Positions 19,923 through 29,069 of a DNA stretch of 64,000 nt are shown piece after piece (position 1 is the first letter of the stretch; the number at the start of each line of letters is the position of its first letter). Under the pieces are notes generated by a model. The model was given only the letters and a program-made list of their open reading frames with translations. It was not told where the DNA came from and searched no databases. A program made the position numbers and the translations under genes. Source of the stretch: Clusia tigrina (taxonomy: Eukaryota; Arthropoda; Insecta; Diptera; Clusiidae); assembly GCA_920105625.2 (NCBI GenBank), contig OV050030.1, forward strand, positions 85,086,570 to 85,150,569. The letters run 5' to 3'.

Positions 19923-21100
19923 TGAAAAACTGAGATTGGAGCAGCTCAAGAAGGAGCCTGAGCGCTTAATCTTTGCAGTTACAAGGGCAAAAAGCGGAGC
20001 TGCATGTGCGGTTAAGAAGCGCTTTGGATTAGCAAGGTATAGGCGTCGATGACTATGAATTCCAATTTGAAGAGCAAATTACATCTCGAGAGGAAGAAAC
20101 ACCGCCAGGAACTAATACTGGTAACTTTGACATGAGTGCAATCATCGGTGCAATACAGTTGCAATTACATCAAAATTTTCAAGCAGACGATGAGGGGATA
20201 CAGGAACAATTACAACAGAGTGAAACACGACTTACTCAACTAGTGGAAAAGAGCTCAGCAGATGAAAGAAATATCCGACATAGTAGACAAGAGGGTTTCT
20301 GAAATTAAGACACGGCAGGAAAAATCTGTAGAACAAAAAATCATTGCGAACGAACAAAGCTAAACGAATTTAAACAACAAAGAGAACAAACGATGCACCT
20401 ACTACCTAAAAGTTCATTGTCTATGCCAGCTTTATCCTCAATAAAATGAAACCTCCGACCTATGATAGAGCCACGACATTTAGCGTGTTCAGAAAACAGT
20501 TTGAGACTAACGCTAACACAAATGGTTGGAGTACTCGCGAAAAAGTGGCAGCATTAACCGTGTCGTTAAAAGGTGCTGCTGCTCATGTACTTCAAACTAA
20601 TTCAGAAAGTGACCGAGACAGTTATGACAGCTTGATGAATGCCGTTCAGCGCAAGCATGGTAGTGAGCATCGGAAACAGATGTAGCAAGTAGAACTACGA
20701 ACACGTGTACAGATGAGTGGTGATACAACAGTTTGCGGAGGAAGTGGAACGGTTGACCCATCTTGCTTACCCAGGCGAGATTACTGAGGGATGTATGAGT
20801 GACACCTTCGTATATGACATTCGCGATGCGGAGATAAAGCGTGCAACAATAATAAATCCAAAAGCTACGTATATGGAGACAGTAGCTAGCCAGCCAGTAT
20901 GCAGAGCCCGTCAGGTGCAAGTCGAAAACGGACATAATTTCACGGGAATATGCTTTACCTGCGGAGAGGTTGGACACATGTCTCATAATTGTCAGTCGAG
21001 ACGCAATTGTCCTACATCACGCTCACATGTAAGACCGCCAAAGCAAGCCAGATTCCAAAATAGGGAATCACAAAATGTTGATAAGCCATCGTCAAACTAA
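19923..21100 (+). pseudogene. Gypsy gag, with SAP-like start and zinc knuckle
   Basis: Gag of the gypsy element in several frames. Near 19930 LRLEQLKKE and, after a frameshift, AELHVRLRSALD resemble a SAP DNA-binding motif. A glutamine-rich, probably coiled-coil stretch follows (AIIGAIQLQLHQNF, about 20130-20280). The capsid part starts at the ATG at 20446 (MKPPTYDRATTFSVFRKQFE, WSTREKVAALTVSLKG, AHVLQTN). The nucleocapsid has one CCHC knuckle CFTCGEVGHMSHNC at 20951-20992. Stops at 20683-20685 and 21098-21100 and several shifts kill the gene. Gag would package element RNA; the SAP reading is inference. Confidence 0.8.
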
Positions 21101-22400
21101 ATGGAGTCAGCGTCGAGGGGCATGATCTTACTCCCACAACATTTACCCCCAGAATCTCAGATGGAACGGAAAATCAACAGCCTAGCTGTCTACAATGTAA
21201 TAAACCTAAGAAAAATTATAGTGACATTGGATACGAGGTCATCACATTCCATAATCAGATGGCATATCGATCGGGGAATCGAGTAGCTTCTGGGAATAAG
21301 TTTGCGTATGGCAACTGGAGATGATGCACCGGTACTTGGAAAAGTTACACGAAATATCACGATTGGCACCGCAACAGTGACGCACGAATTTGTAGTTGCG
21401 TATATTGTGAACGAATTTATCTTAGGTGTGGATTTTATGATACGGAATGGATTCACCCTAGATTTGAAAAGCCGAATGTTGAAATATGCAAACACCGAAA
21501 TACCAGTTATAATGGGCCAAAATGGACGGAGATGTTGAGAAGAACATGTTGTAGATGGTGGAGACTGAAGAAAAATTTGTACTGGACGACATAATAATTG
21601 AAAAAACCCACGTAGAAGAACAGCAGAGCAAAATAGTGGTCAATCTTGCAAATACCGCAAAAACCATAGAGAAAGGACAAGTAAGTGGAAATTGCCAGGC
21701 AATTTCAGCAATTGTAAACTGTGAGAGCCAACCGAGAGACACAAAAATTAAGATACTAGCTAAAAAAAGGTACTCGGCGATCTAATGAAGGAATGGAGTA
21801 AAGACTTATCCACAGAGCAGAGCCAGACTGAGAGCCAACTTTTGGCAAGACATTGCTAAAAAGAGTAAAAACGAAGACAGAGCAAAGATGGTGAAAAACA
21901 CAATCACCACTTGTGGAGCCAACCCATTCGTCAAGCGTCAAGAGGAGTACCTTGAGGAGTTGAAGGAAGTGTATCAGAACAACGTCACTGAGCCATCAGC
22001 AAGCCCCTGGAGTTCTCCAGTAGAATTAGTCAAGGAAACGGATGGTTCCACACGTTTCTGTGTAGATGATCGAAAACTTAATAAAGTAAGGAAGAGAGAC
22101 AATAAGATATCGATACCTTGGACTCACTTTCTGGTACAAATTGGTTCTCAACGTTGGATTTACAAAGCGGATATTGGCAAGTGGTAGTAGACGAAGAAGA
22201 CAAGGAAAAGAGCATTCAGCACCGGTGATGGACTATGGCAGTTTTTGGTGATGCCATCCAGCTACATTTGATCGCCTGATGCATCATGTGCTAAAGGGTT
22301 TCCACTAGAAAACGTGTCTGGTTTACCTAGATGACATCATCGTTATGGGAAAAAACTTCGAGGACCACTTGAAGAATTTGGAAGAAGTAATGATGCGATG
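21101..22400 (+). pseudogene. Gypsy protease and reverse transcriptase
   Basis: This follows gag in the same frame after one stop. The protease region (about 21190-21500) has IVTLDTRSSHSIIRWH, where the usual active site is DTG: the glycine is arginine in both arms (left LDTRASHS), so the lesion predates the palindrome. RT follows at 21888-22400: VTEPSASPWSSPVELVKE, STRFCVDDRKLNKV, then, after shifts, VYLDDIIV (catalytic aspartates) at 22321-22344. The right arm also has a local deletion near 22100, where the left arm reads YRQHRINDTLDSLSG. No intact product is possible. Confidence 0.85.
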
Positions 22401-22729
22401 AAGTTTCAGGATTGAAGCTGAGCGCAAAGAAATGCTCGTTATTCAAAAGAGTAGTAAAGTACCTTGGACATAAAGTCACACCTGAAGGATTACACACAGA
22501 ACCATATAAGATAGAGTCTGTAAAGGATTGACCAATACCAACTAGTCTGCATGAGCTGTGCAGCTCCTTGTGTCTTTGCACCTATTACAGACGCTTTTTC
22601 CCAAGCTTCGCTAACGTCGCTGGTAGTCTGCATGAATTAGCGAGGAAAGTTGTCCTTTTGAGTGGAATAACGAATACTGGCATTCACCATACTGAAAGAG
22701 CTTTTGTGTACAGCTTCGATCCTATTTAT

Positions 22730-23022
22730 CAATAATTGGGTCTGCAGATTCAGAGTTCTCCTTGTATTGCACTCGGAACAAGGCAGAAATTTAGAGTCAG
22801 CGATATTTAAGCAAATGATTGAATTGATGGAAATACGCTAAACTCGCACAACCCCTGTACACCCGAAATCCGATGGAATGGTGGAAAGATTTAATCGTTC
22901 GCTTCAAGAACACATAAATAAGGTCGTGGACAGGAATCAGAAAGATTGGGATAAACACATACCCCTGTTCCAAATGGCATTGCGATCTGCAACTCACGAT
23001 ACAACATCTACAACACCATAAG
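22730..23022 (+). pseudogene. Gypsy integrase C-terminal core remnant
   Basis: The frame reads WVCRFRVLLVLHSEQG, then TRTTPVHPKSDGMVERFN and DWDKHIPLFQMALRSATHD. The second catalytic residue, normally D in LHSDQG, is E here and in the left arm. RNase H and the integrase zinc domain are missing between about 22690 and 22735, so an internal deletion joins the RT thumb region to the integrase core. An in-frame stop after MEIR is private to the right arm. Confidence 0.82.
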
Positions 23023-23190
23023 ATTAACTCCACTATTACTATCCTTGTTCGGGACGAATAAGATTAAGTGGAGGTCAGTGAAATACAAATGATTGCATAC
23101 TTTTAGGGTGTACTCTATTCGTCTTTTTCAACCCACAAATTCACATGCATGGAGATATGCTCTGGCATCTTCTCGAAACCGCTTTCGAAG

Positions 23191-23474
23191 TGTAATGAAT
23201 TTACAGACGCCACACAATCGAAGTCGAGACAATTGAATAGTGATCGTAGCTATGTCCATCGTGACAGTAACAGTAACAGTATAAAGTGCTTAAATAAATA
23301 AGTGTAGTGCAAATAGTATAAAGTAAACTTTAAGCCAAGTGTGTGAATAGCAAAACTTAAATAAAGCTATTTGTTCTAATTTAACAAAGCGATTACTTGA
23401 TTATTACACAATTCAGCGGTATGAATCCGAGTATTGAGAGTGGTATAAAGTGTCAGGAGGCCAATTTCGTAACT
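23191..23474 (+). repeat. Gypsy element 3' LTR (right arm only)
   Basis: It starts TGTAATGAATTTACAG after the purine-rich CGAAG and ends near AATTTCGTAAC, parallel to the 5' LTR end at 19871. It holds ATAAATAAATA/AATAAAG signals (about 23290-23365). It is absent from the left arm, where a deletion joins the integrase end directly to the Jockey-1 flank at GTTAAC. The start is inferred. Confidence 0.6.
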
Positions 23475-23677
23475 ATATCAATGCCTCGTTGTGAATCTCC
23501 TCGCTCAGTTGCATATCTGGATTTGCTGTTCTAGTACGCATCTGATGCATCAGACAGGTTATCTTTCTACGTGGTCCACAAATCAATCGGTTTCGATAGG
23601 AAGCATCACGGCATCTTCGAGGCTGTAGTCCCAATGAGTATCATCCTCTAGCAATCTCAAACGTTAACAGGCTATAT
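23475..23677. other. Unclassified DNA between gypsy LTR and Jockey-1
   Basis: About 200 bases with no recognised feature; probably the sequence into which both elements inserted. It is deleted from the left arm except the last few bases (CGTTAACAGGCTA). Confidence 0.5.
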
Positions 23678-24909
23678 ATTTTTTTTTAATTCAACATACA
23701 TTTTTTGACTGTATTTTTTCAATTTAAAACCAACAATAATTTTTCAAAGCTCACAACTAACTAATAAATACATTGATGCTTCGCGCCAGTGCTTGGAGCA
23801 ATTTTAGTTTTAGAATTATAAATTACTATATTATAGTAGTGGTCTTTTAAGACGAGATACATCCCTTGAAGCAGATTCCTTGCTAGTTGATTTGGATGAC
23901 ACTTAAGTTTGGGTTTCTATTTCCTTGTCTACTAGTTCTCTTTCAACCGGTGATATACTCAGGTGATAGTTCTTAAAACTTTGGATGGAGCCCTTTGAAT
24001 TATTTGTAAATTTGTTGCACTAGTAGTGCCCCAAATCTGGACACCGTAAGTCCAAATTGGCTTAATGAACGTCTTGTATATAAGCACTATATATGCCAGT
24101 CTTAACTTCGATAAGTCAGTCTAAGGAACTTGCCCTGAGTTTGATTTAGATTTCTTCGCTTCTATTTGGTTTCTCCAAGTAAGGCGTCGGTCGAAATGCA
24201 ACCCTAAGTATTTGACCTCTGATGCTAGCGGGATTTCAATGCCATTTAAGGAGACTGCCGAACAACACCGGGGGTTGAGGGTAAATGTCACATATACACT
24301 TTTTTGCTCGTTTACCTTGATGCGCCAATCGACTCGCCAACTTTCTATTTTCTTTAATTGTTCTTCTAAATCCCGCTATCCGGGGATTTTGGTGAGTGCT
24401 CAGGATAGCTGTGTCATCCGCAAAAGCCGAGGTGTTTATCAGTTGGCAAATCAAAAGTATACAAAGTGTATAGCATAGGGTCAAGCACACTACCTTGTGG
24501 CACTTCAGCCATATTTTCAAAGTCTGGTGCTAGAAATTATTTATATTTAACTCTGAATTTCCGATTTGTTAAATATGACTCCAGAAGCCATTTGCGAATT
24601 GCTCGGCAGAAACTTTCTAATTTTATAGATAAGTCCTTCATGCCAAACCTTGTCAAAGGTCAGTGTGATGTCCAGGAATATTCCTGAGCAGTACATCCTT
24701 TGAATCGAATGCTCGTCTTATTTCAGAAGCAATGCGTTGCACTAGTTCCATAATGCTTGCGGAACCCAAATTGATGATGAGGAATAATCGAATTGAGCTT
24801 TGATGTTAATTTTTCTAGCAATAACCGCTCGAGCAATTTAGAGACGGTAGGCAGGAGACTTATGTGCCAATATGAAGATACTTGAGGTTCTTTTCCTGGT
24901 TTTCGTATC
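23678..24909 (-). pseudogene. Jockey-1 LINE RT and 3' end (right arm)
   Basis: Minus-strand mirror of 9555-10822. The 3' end is marked by a T-run (A-tail on the minus strand) at 23678-23688, followed by the 3' UTR. RT pieces include FADDTAILS (near 24410-24435), VPQGSVLDPMLYTLYTFD (near 24480) and YWHISLLPTVSKLLERLLLE (near 24850). The last keeps residues deleted from the left arm (LLERLL). Several frameshifts; inactive. Copia interrupts it at 24910. Confidence 0.88.
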
Positions 24910-25064
24910 TGTAAGAAAATGCATATCTGCGATACGCAAGATAGGCAACCCAAACGCGGTATACCTTTAAGAACACATATGCTTTTGTATTTAGTTTCAA
25001 GTATACTAGAATGAATAATTACTTGCGATCGGACGTGTTTTTCATTTAAAGGCGATAACCAACA
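24910..25064 (+). repeat. Copia 5' LTR (right arm)
   Basis: A 155-bp LTR, TGTAAGAAAATG to CGATAACCAACA. It pairs with 28346-28510 and is the mirror of 9400-9554. Confidence 0.9.
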
Positions 25065-25065
25065 A

Positions 25066-25082
25066 AGGTTATGGGCACAGAA
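25066..25082 (+). promoter_or_regulatory. Copia primer binding site (right arm)
   Basis: GGTTATGGGCACAG (25067-25080) follows the LTR closely and matches 13 of 14 bases of the half-tRNA(iMet) primer site of copia elements. Confidence 0.7.
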
Positions 25083-25173
25083 CTCGTGGTTCGAAAAAAT
25101 AAGTAATTTTATTATTTTTATGTCTGCCTAAAATCGTTGGTCGATATTTTTTTTAGTTTGATTACGCGCAAAA

Positions 25174-25809
25174 ATGAGTTCCTCGTTAACAAATATAGAA
25201 AAGCTTTCCGGGGATAATTATTCAACGTGGGCGTTATTGATGCGGAGTTTGCTAGTAACGCAGGATTTGTGGAATGCCATCGAGGAACCCTTAGAGACAG
25301 GAATGTCAGATTTGGAAGTAAAGACATGGAAGACCGCTGATCAAAAAACATTGGCGATGATACATCTTTGCGTAAAATCTTCGGAGTTAATTCATATTAA
25401 GAAGTGTTTAACAGCAAAAGAAGCATGGAGTGTATTAAGTGGTCTCTACAATGCCGACGGACCAGCAAGAAAGGTCAATTTGTTTAAGAAACTCGTAAAA
25501 TTCAAATTCATCTTTGGTGAGAAGTTTTCACTTCAGATTAACAAATTCTGTTCTATCGTCGACAGCCTTAGTGAAATAGGCATAATTGTACAAGAAGACT
25601 TGCTCAGTATATTGCTATTATGTAGTCTGCCAGATGAGCTAGAAAATTTCGTAATTGCAATTGAAAGCCGAGACACATTGCCGAAAGTGGAAATATTAAA
25701 GGTAAAAATATTAGAAGAGGAGAAAAGACGAGGGCAACGATTTGATGAAACCGAAAAAGTATTTGCGGCGAATTTGCACAAGGGGTATGAGAAGAGAGAT
25801 CAACTATAG
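25174..25809 (+). CDS. Copia Gag (UBN2-type), open frame
   Basis: An open 211-codon frame from ATG at 25174. It has the copia-group gag pattern: LSGDNYSTWALLMRSLL near the start, WNAIEEPLE, WKTADQKTLAMIHLCV, AKEAWSVLSGLY and SLPDELENFV. It would form the capsid. The stop at 25807-25809 cuts it before the nucleocapsid; the knuckle CYACGKRGHIRAQC (25875-25916) is just downstream in another frame. The left-arm copy has a 30-bp deletion, so this is the better preserved gag. Openness here is probably chance survival, as the rest of the element is dead. Confidence 0.82.
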   Translation: MSSSLTNIEKLSGDNYSTWALLMRSLLVTQDLWNAIEEPLETGMSDLEVKTWKTADQKTLAMIHLCVKSSELIHIKKCLTAKEAWSVLSGLYNADGPARKVNLFKKLVKFKFIFGEKFSLQINKFCSIVDSLSEIGIIVQEDLLSILLLCSLPDELENFVIAIESRDTLPKVEILKVKILEEEKRRGQRFDETEKVFAANLHKGYEKRDQL

Positions 25810-25857
25810 GCAGCTGCTATTAGGCGAGAGAGTAACAAAATCAAGTATGTCCAGCGA

Positions 25858-26030
25858 AATGCAAGCACCGTCAAGTGTTATGCATGCGGTAAGAGAGGCC
25901 ACATTAGAGCGCAATGTAAAAGCACGCAAGTGCCAACGGTGCTGAGCTTGTTCGAACCAAACCATCGAACGAATGAGAATTTATGGACACTTGATAGTGG
26001 GTGCGTAATCACATGTGTGCTATGATATGT
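25858..26030 (+). pseudogene. Copia nucleocapsid knuckle and protease start
   Basis: One frame reads VKCYACGKRGHIRAQCK (CCHC knuckle with C-X2-C-X4-H-X4-C spacing) and continues to NLWTLDSGC near 25980-26003. That is the copia protease active-site motif (DSG), after which a small indel shifts the frame (the next frame reads CYDMSLF). The residues expected after DSGAS are damaged. Confidence 0.78.
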
Positions 26031-27150
26031 CATTATTTACTTCTTTGTGCAAATTCTCTCAAACGGTACTGCTAGCATCTGGAGAAACAGTTGACGCAGA
26101 GGGAATTGGAAAAATTATGATCAAGTTAAATTATAATGAAATCGTGCTACACAATGAACTCTACGTGCCTAAATTAAAAAATAATTTCTTATCGGTTAGC
26201 AAGATTCTCAATAGCGGGAACGAGGTACATTTTATAAAATATAAAGCAGTTGAAAAAATACAAGAAAACGAAATATTATTTTCTGCTAAAATGTTCAATG
26301 GAGTGTTTGTGTGAATATGCCTTCACTTAAAAACGAAGAAAAAATCAATTCAGTGATTTTAAATAATAGCGACATAGTTGAAAAGTGGCATCGTCGGTTC
26401 GGGCATGTAAATTATAAAAATTTGTTTATGCTACGCGGATTGAGCTTAAACAAGACTCACAATTTAGACTGTGACATATGCGCAATGTGTAAAATAAAAA
26501 CGAATACGTTCGCTAGTTACACTTACACATGTTCAAACAACACAGAACTTAGAAATTATTCTGATATTTGCGGGCCTATGCGTATAATGTCGCAAGGTGG
26601 GTCCAGGTACTTTATAACCTTCGTAGATGCTTTCTCTCGGTATACGGAAGTACAATTTTTAAAACAAAAGTCCGATGCATTCGCAGCATTTAAGGAATTT
26701 ATAACGCGCGAGGAAAACTAAACTGATAACAAAATGAAATGTTTACGCAGTGATAACGGGCGCGAGTATTCAGCCGGTGAATTCCAAAATTTCCAAAAAA
26801 AATAAGGGCATTGTGCACGAAACTACTGTGGCTTACACCCCTGAACAAAACGGAGTAGCGGAACGCACTAACCGCAAGCTGGTTGAGATGGCGCGGTGTA
26901 TGTTGATATCATCAAACTTACCTGAATCCCTTTGGTCCGGAGCAGTTAATACAGCCGCGTATATACGAAATCGATGCGCTACAAAAAATCTTCAAATATA
27001 AAACACCTTATGAGTGTCTCTATGGGCGCAAGCCAAGAGTTCATCATTTCAAAATTTTTGGTTGCGAAGCAGTTGTTCTAAAAAAGAAGCCAGGCAGATC
27101 GAAGTTCGATAGTAAAGGTGAAAAGGTGCTCTTTGTAGGTTACGCTAATT
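26015..27150 (+). pseudogene. Copia protease end and integrase
   Basis: Pieces in order: protease remainder (QTVLLASGETVDAEGIG, NELYVPKLKNNFLSVSKIL); GAG-pre-integrase (WHRRFGHVNYKNLFMLRGLS, CDICAMCK, an HHCC zinc site, from 26311); integrase core (DICGPMRIMSQGGSRYFITF, VDAFSRYTEV); a stop at 26719-26721; then VAYTPEQNGVAERTNRKL and ESLWSGAVNTAAYIRNRC; a shift near 27000; TPYECLYGRKPRVHHFKIFG and KVLFVGYAN. The catalytic aspartate of the core is visible as VDAF and the glutamate in GVAERTN. At least three lesions. Confidence 0.85.
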
Positions 27151-27208
27151 AAACTAAGGGTTACCGACTATACGAAACGAAAAAAAGAGCATTATAGTAG
27201 CACCCGAT

Positions 27209-28247
27209 ATGGTGTTCTTTGAAAATGCTTTCCCAAAAACCGAAACAGACAGTGAAAATAAAGATATCATCAATATAGAATTGATAAACATTAACTCTAA
27301 TGAAATAAAAGAATACGATAATCATAATATAATTGAAAATAAGAAAGAAGCCATAAAGTCTTCAGTTCGTAAAAAGTTAGATATAGATGGCTCTGTAAAC
27401 AACGACGAAGGTCCTGTAGAAATAACTGAAAGTTCAGAAAGAAGTAGTTCGAGTGATGATGGCGAAATTGTATTGAGAAAAATAAAAAGGGGTAGGCCGA
27501 AGATTTGTAGAACGGGAAAAGTCAGTAGACCGAGGAAAAGGTATTTAATGGACTATCCTGTCGTTCTGAATTTGGCATGTGAGAATCCTCCGTTTCGTCC
27601 AACATAGTCCGCATATATATATGGCGATAGTTTCTCGACCAGATATAGCGCATAATGTATCGAAACTGGCACAATTCAATAGCCACTCGCACAAAGAACA
27701 TTTCATCGCAGCCAAGCATGTTCTGAGATATTTGAAGGAAAAGCCGAAGGGTATTCTAACTTATAAAGCTAACTATGAAAACTTAATTTGTTTTTCAGAT
27801 GCTGATTGGGCTTCAGATTCCACGGACCGCAAATCAATTAGCGGTTATGCACTATTTTTTGGGGATGGCTTGATCTCGTGGGAGTCCAAGAAGTAGCACG
27901 TTGTTTCTCTCAGCACCATGGAATCTGAATATATAGCAATATGCAATGCTGCAAAAGAAGTGTCTTTCCATCGGAGCTTGTTGACCGAAATGGGATTTAC
28001 GCAGTATGTCAATGTGGCATGCAAAATGTTATGTGACAACCAAAGTGCAGTTAAAAATCCTGTTGCATGTAAACGTAGTAAGCACATTAATATTAAATTT
28101 CATTACATACGAGAGAAGTATATCGGAAAAGAGATTGACATCGAGTATGTTCCATCAGCGAAAAACACCGCAGATATATTTACAAAAAATTTATCTAGAG
28201 AGAAACATAATACTTTATGTAACCTGTTAAAAATTAATTTTGCATAA
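27209..28247 (+). pseudogene. Copia linker, RT end and RNase H
   Basis: 27209-27607 is an acidic, charged linker (NENKD-like runs, then KIKRGRPKICRTGKV) as found between integrase and RT in copia pol. It joins abruptly at ATATATATATGG near 27615 to the RT end (SRPDIAHNVSKLAQF, EKPKGILTYKAN, CFSDADWASDSTDRKSISGY). RNase H follows (STMESEYIAICNAAKE, MLCDNQSAVKN, HINIKFHYIRE, ADIFTKNLSRE). About half of RT, including the catalytic YVDD, has been deleted. A TAG follows WESKK. Confidence 0.85.
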
Positions 28248-28345
28248 TATGTTACATTGAATTTTGCTTAAAACCAAAAATGAATTTATGCATATTTTTG
28301 TAATTTTTATGATTTTGTGAATCGCATTTGGGTTGAGGCGGAATT

Positions 28346-28510
28346 TGTAAAAAAATGCATATCTGCGATACGCAACATAGGCAACCCAAACGCGGTATAC
28401 CTTTATAGAACATATATGCTTTTGTATTTAGTTTTAAGTATACTAGAATATACGTTATTTTTAATTACTTGCGATCGGTCGTGTTTTTCATTTAACAGCG
28501 ATAACCAACA
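28346..28510 (+). repeat. Copia 3' LTR (right arm)
   Basis: A 165-bp LTR from TGTAAAAAAATGC to ATAACCAACA, preceded by the purine tract GAGGCGGAATT. Jockey-1 sequence resumes at 28511. Confidence 0.9.
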
Positions 28511-28682
28511 AAATCATTATTATTTCGGATATTTTCCATATTGTAGGAAAGTGGCCCAGACGGAGTATTACATGAAAAATATGTGTAAGATGCATCAAAC
28601 CTATTTGCGGCAATTCACTTATCATTTTGTTGGTAATTAAGTCAGATCCAGGTACTTTTTTTGGGTTGAGACTCGTTGTACA
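28511..28682 (-). mobile_element. Jockey-1 LINE fragment, upstream piece (right arm)
   Basis: Mirror of 5792-5963. It reads towards the RT start on the minus strand and continues the coding line interrupted by copia. It ends at TACA (28679-28682), the target duplication of the solo LTR. Confidence 0.85.
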
Positions 28683-29017
28683 AGTTAGTCTTTTATAAAC
28701 TTATAGTTTAAAAAAAACAATTTTTAACGTTCTTTTTATCTTCTATATTCGTTCACAGTATCTTAAAGACTCATTTACAATTTAATTTTTAAATCTAATG
28801 AAAGCTCGGTCGCAGATAGACGATAGCAGGTGTAGACGCATCGTCAGCAACTTTACCGAATACACGTGTTGGAAAGGTGTCCGTTGAGAGATCGTTGAAC
28901 TGCTAAGCTTACTTTGGTTGTCCGTAGGATATGAAACGAATGCAAGTGCAGGTTGCGCTGTGGGAACGGTGAACTGCTGAGTTTGCATTTGTTTGTTAAA
29001 TATTTTGTTCGTTACCT
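28683..29017 (-). repeat. Solo errantivirus LTR with TACA target duplication
   Basis: A 335-bp LTR (minus strand AGGTAACGAAC to AAGACTAACT) is flanked on both sides by TACA (28679-28682 and 29018-29021). Jockey-1 sequence continues on both sides: CTCGTTG before and GGCGTTTGACTTC after, matching the contiguous GTTGTACATAGGCG of Jockey-2 near 37390. Errantiviruses make 4-bp duplications at TA-rich sites, and a lone LTR with matching duplications is the product of LTR-LTR recombination. Its inverted partner at 5457-5791 is still attached to env. Confidence 0.88.
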
Positions 29018-29021
29018 TACA

Positions 29022-29061
29022 CAGGCGTTTGACTTCTTTTGGTTTAAAATTTTATACTCCA
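29022..29061 (-). mobile_element. Jockey-1 fragment at the duplication breakpoint
   Basis: About 40 bases (GGCGTTTGACTTCTTTTGG and on) continue Jockey-1 past the solo LTR, then stop at the start of duplicated block A with a short repeat CTCCAA at the joint. Confidence 0.75.
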
Positions 29062-29069
29062 ACTCCAAC

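Larger units (their letters stand above)
24910..28510 (+). mobile_element. Copia-like element, RT core deleted (right arm copy)
   Basis: A 3.6-kb Ty1/copia element. The 5' LTR is 24910-25064 and the 3' LTR 28346-28510; the primer site is at 25066-25082 and a purine tract (GAGGCGGAATT) precedes the 3' LTR. Order: gag, zinc knuckle, protease, integrase, linker, RT end, RNase H, as in the copia group. The RT fingers and palm with the YVDD box are gone; the joint is near 27604. The flanks are Jockey-1 coding sequence on both sides. The two LTRs differ by a roughly 10-bp indel and scattered changes, so the insertion is not recent. Confidence 0.93.
17129..29017. repeat. Right arm of the giant palindrome
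   Basis: Reverse complement of 5457-16106, in the order inner repeat, hAT, gypsy, Jockey-1 3' piece, copia, Jockey-1 upstream piece, LTR. It is longer than the left arm because it keeps the gypsy LTRs and the hAT C-terminal piece. The outer end coincides with the end of the errantivirus LTR at 29017; beyond it lie TACA and Jockey-1 sequence that is absent from the left flank. Confidence 0.95.

Noticed and set aside
5457..29017. The palindrome as a sequencing or assembly mirror artefact
   Set aside because: The arms differ by several large and small indels and by different outer flanks. Not excluded without reads, but not the best explanation.
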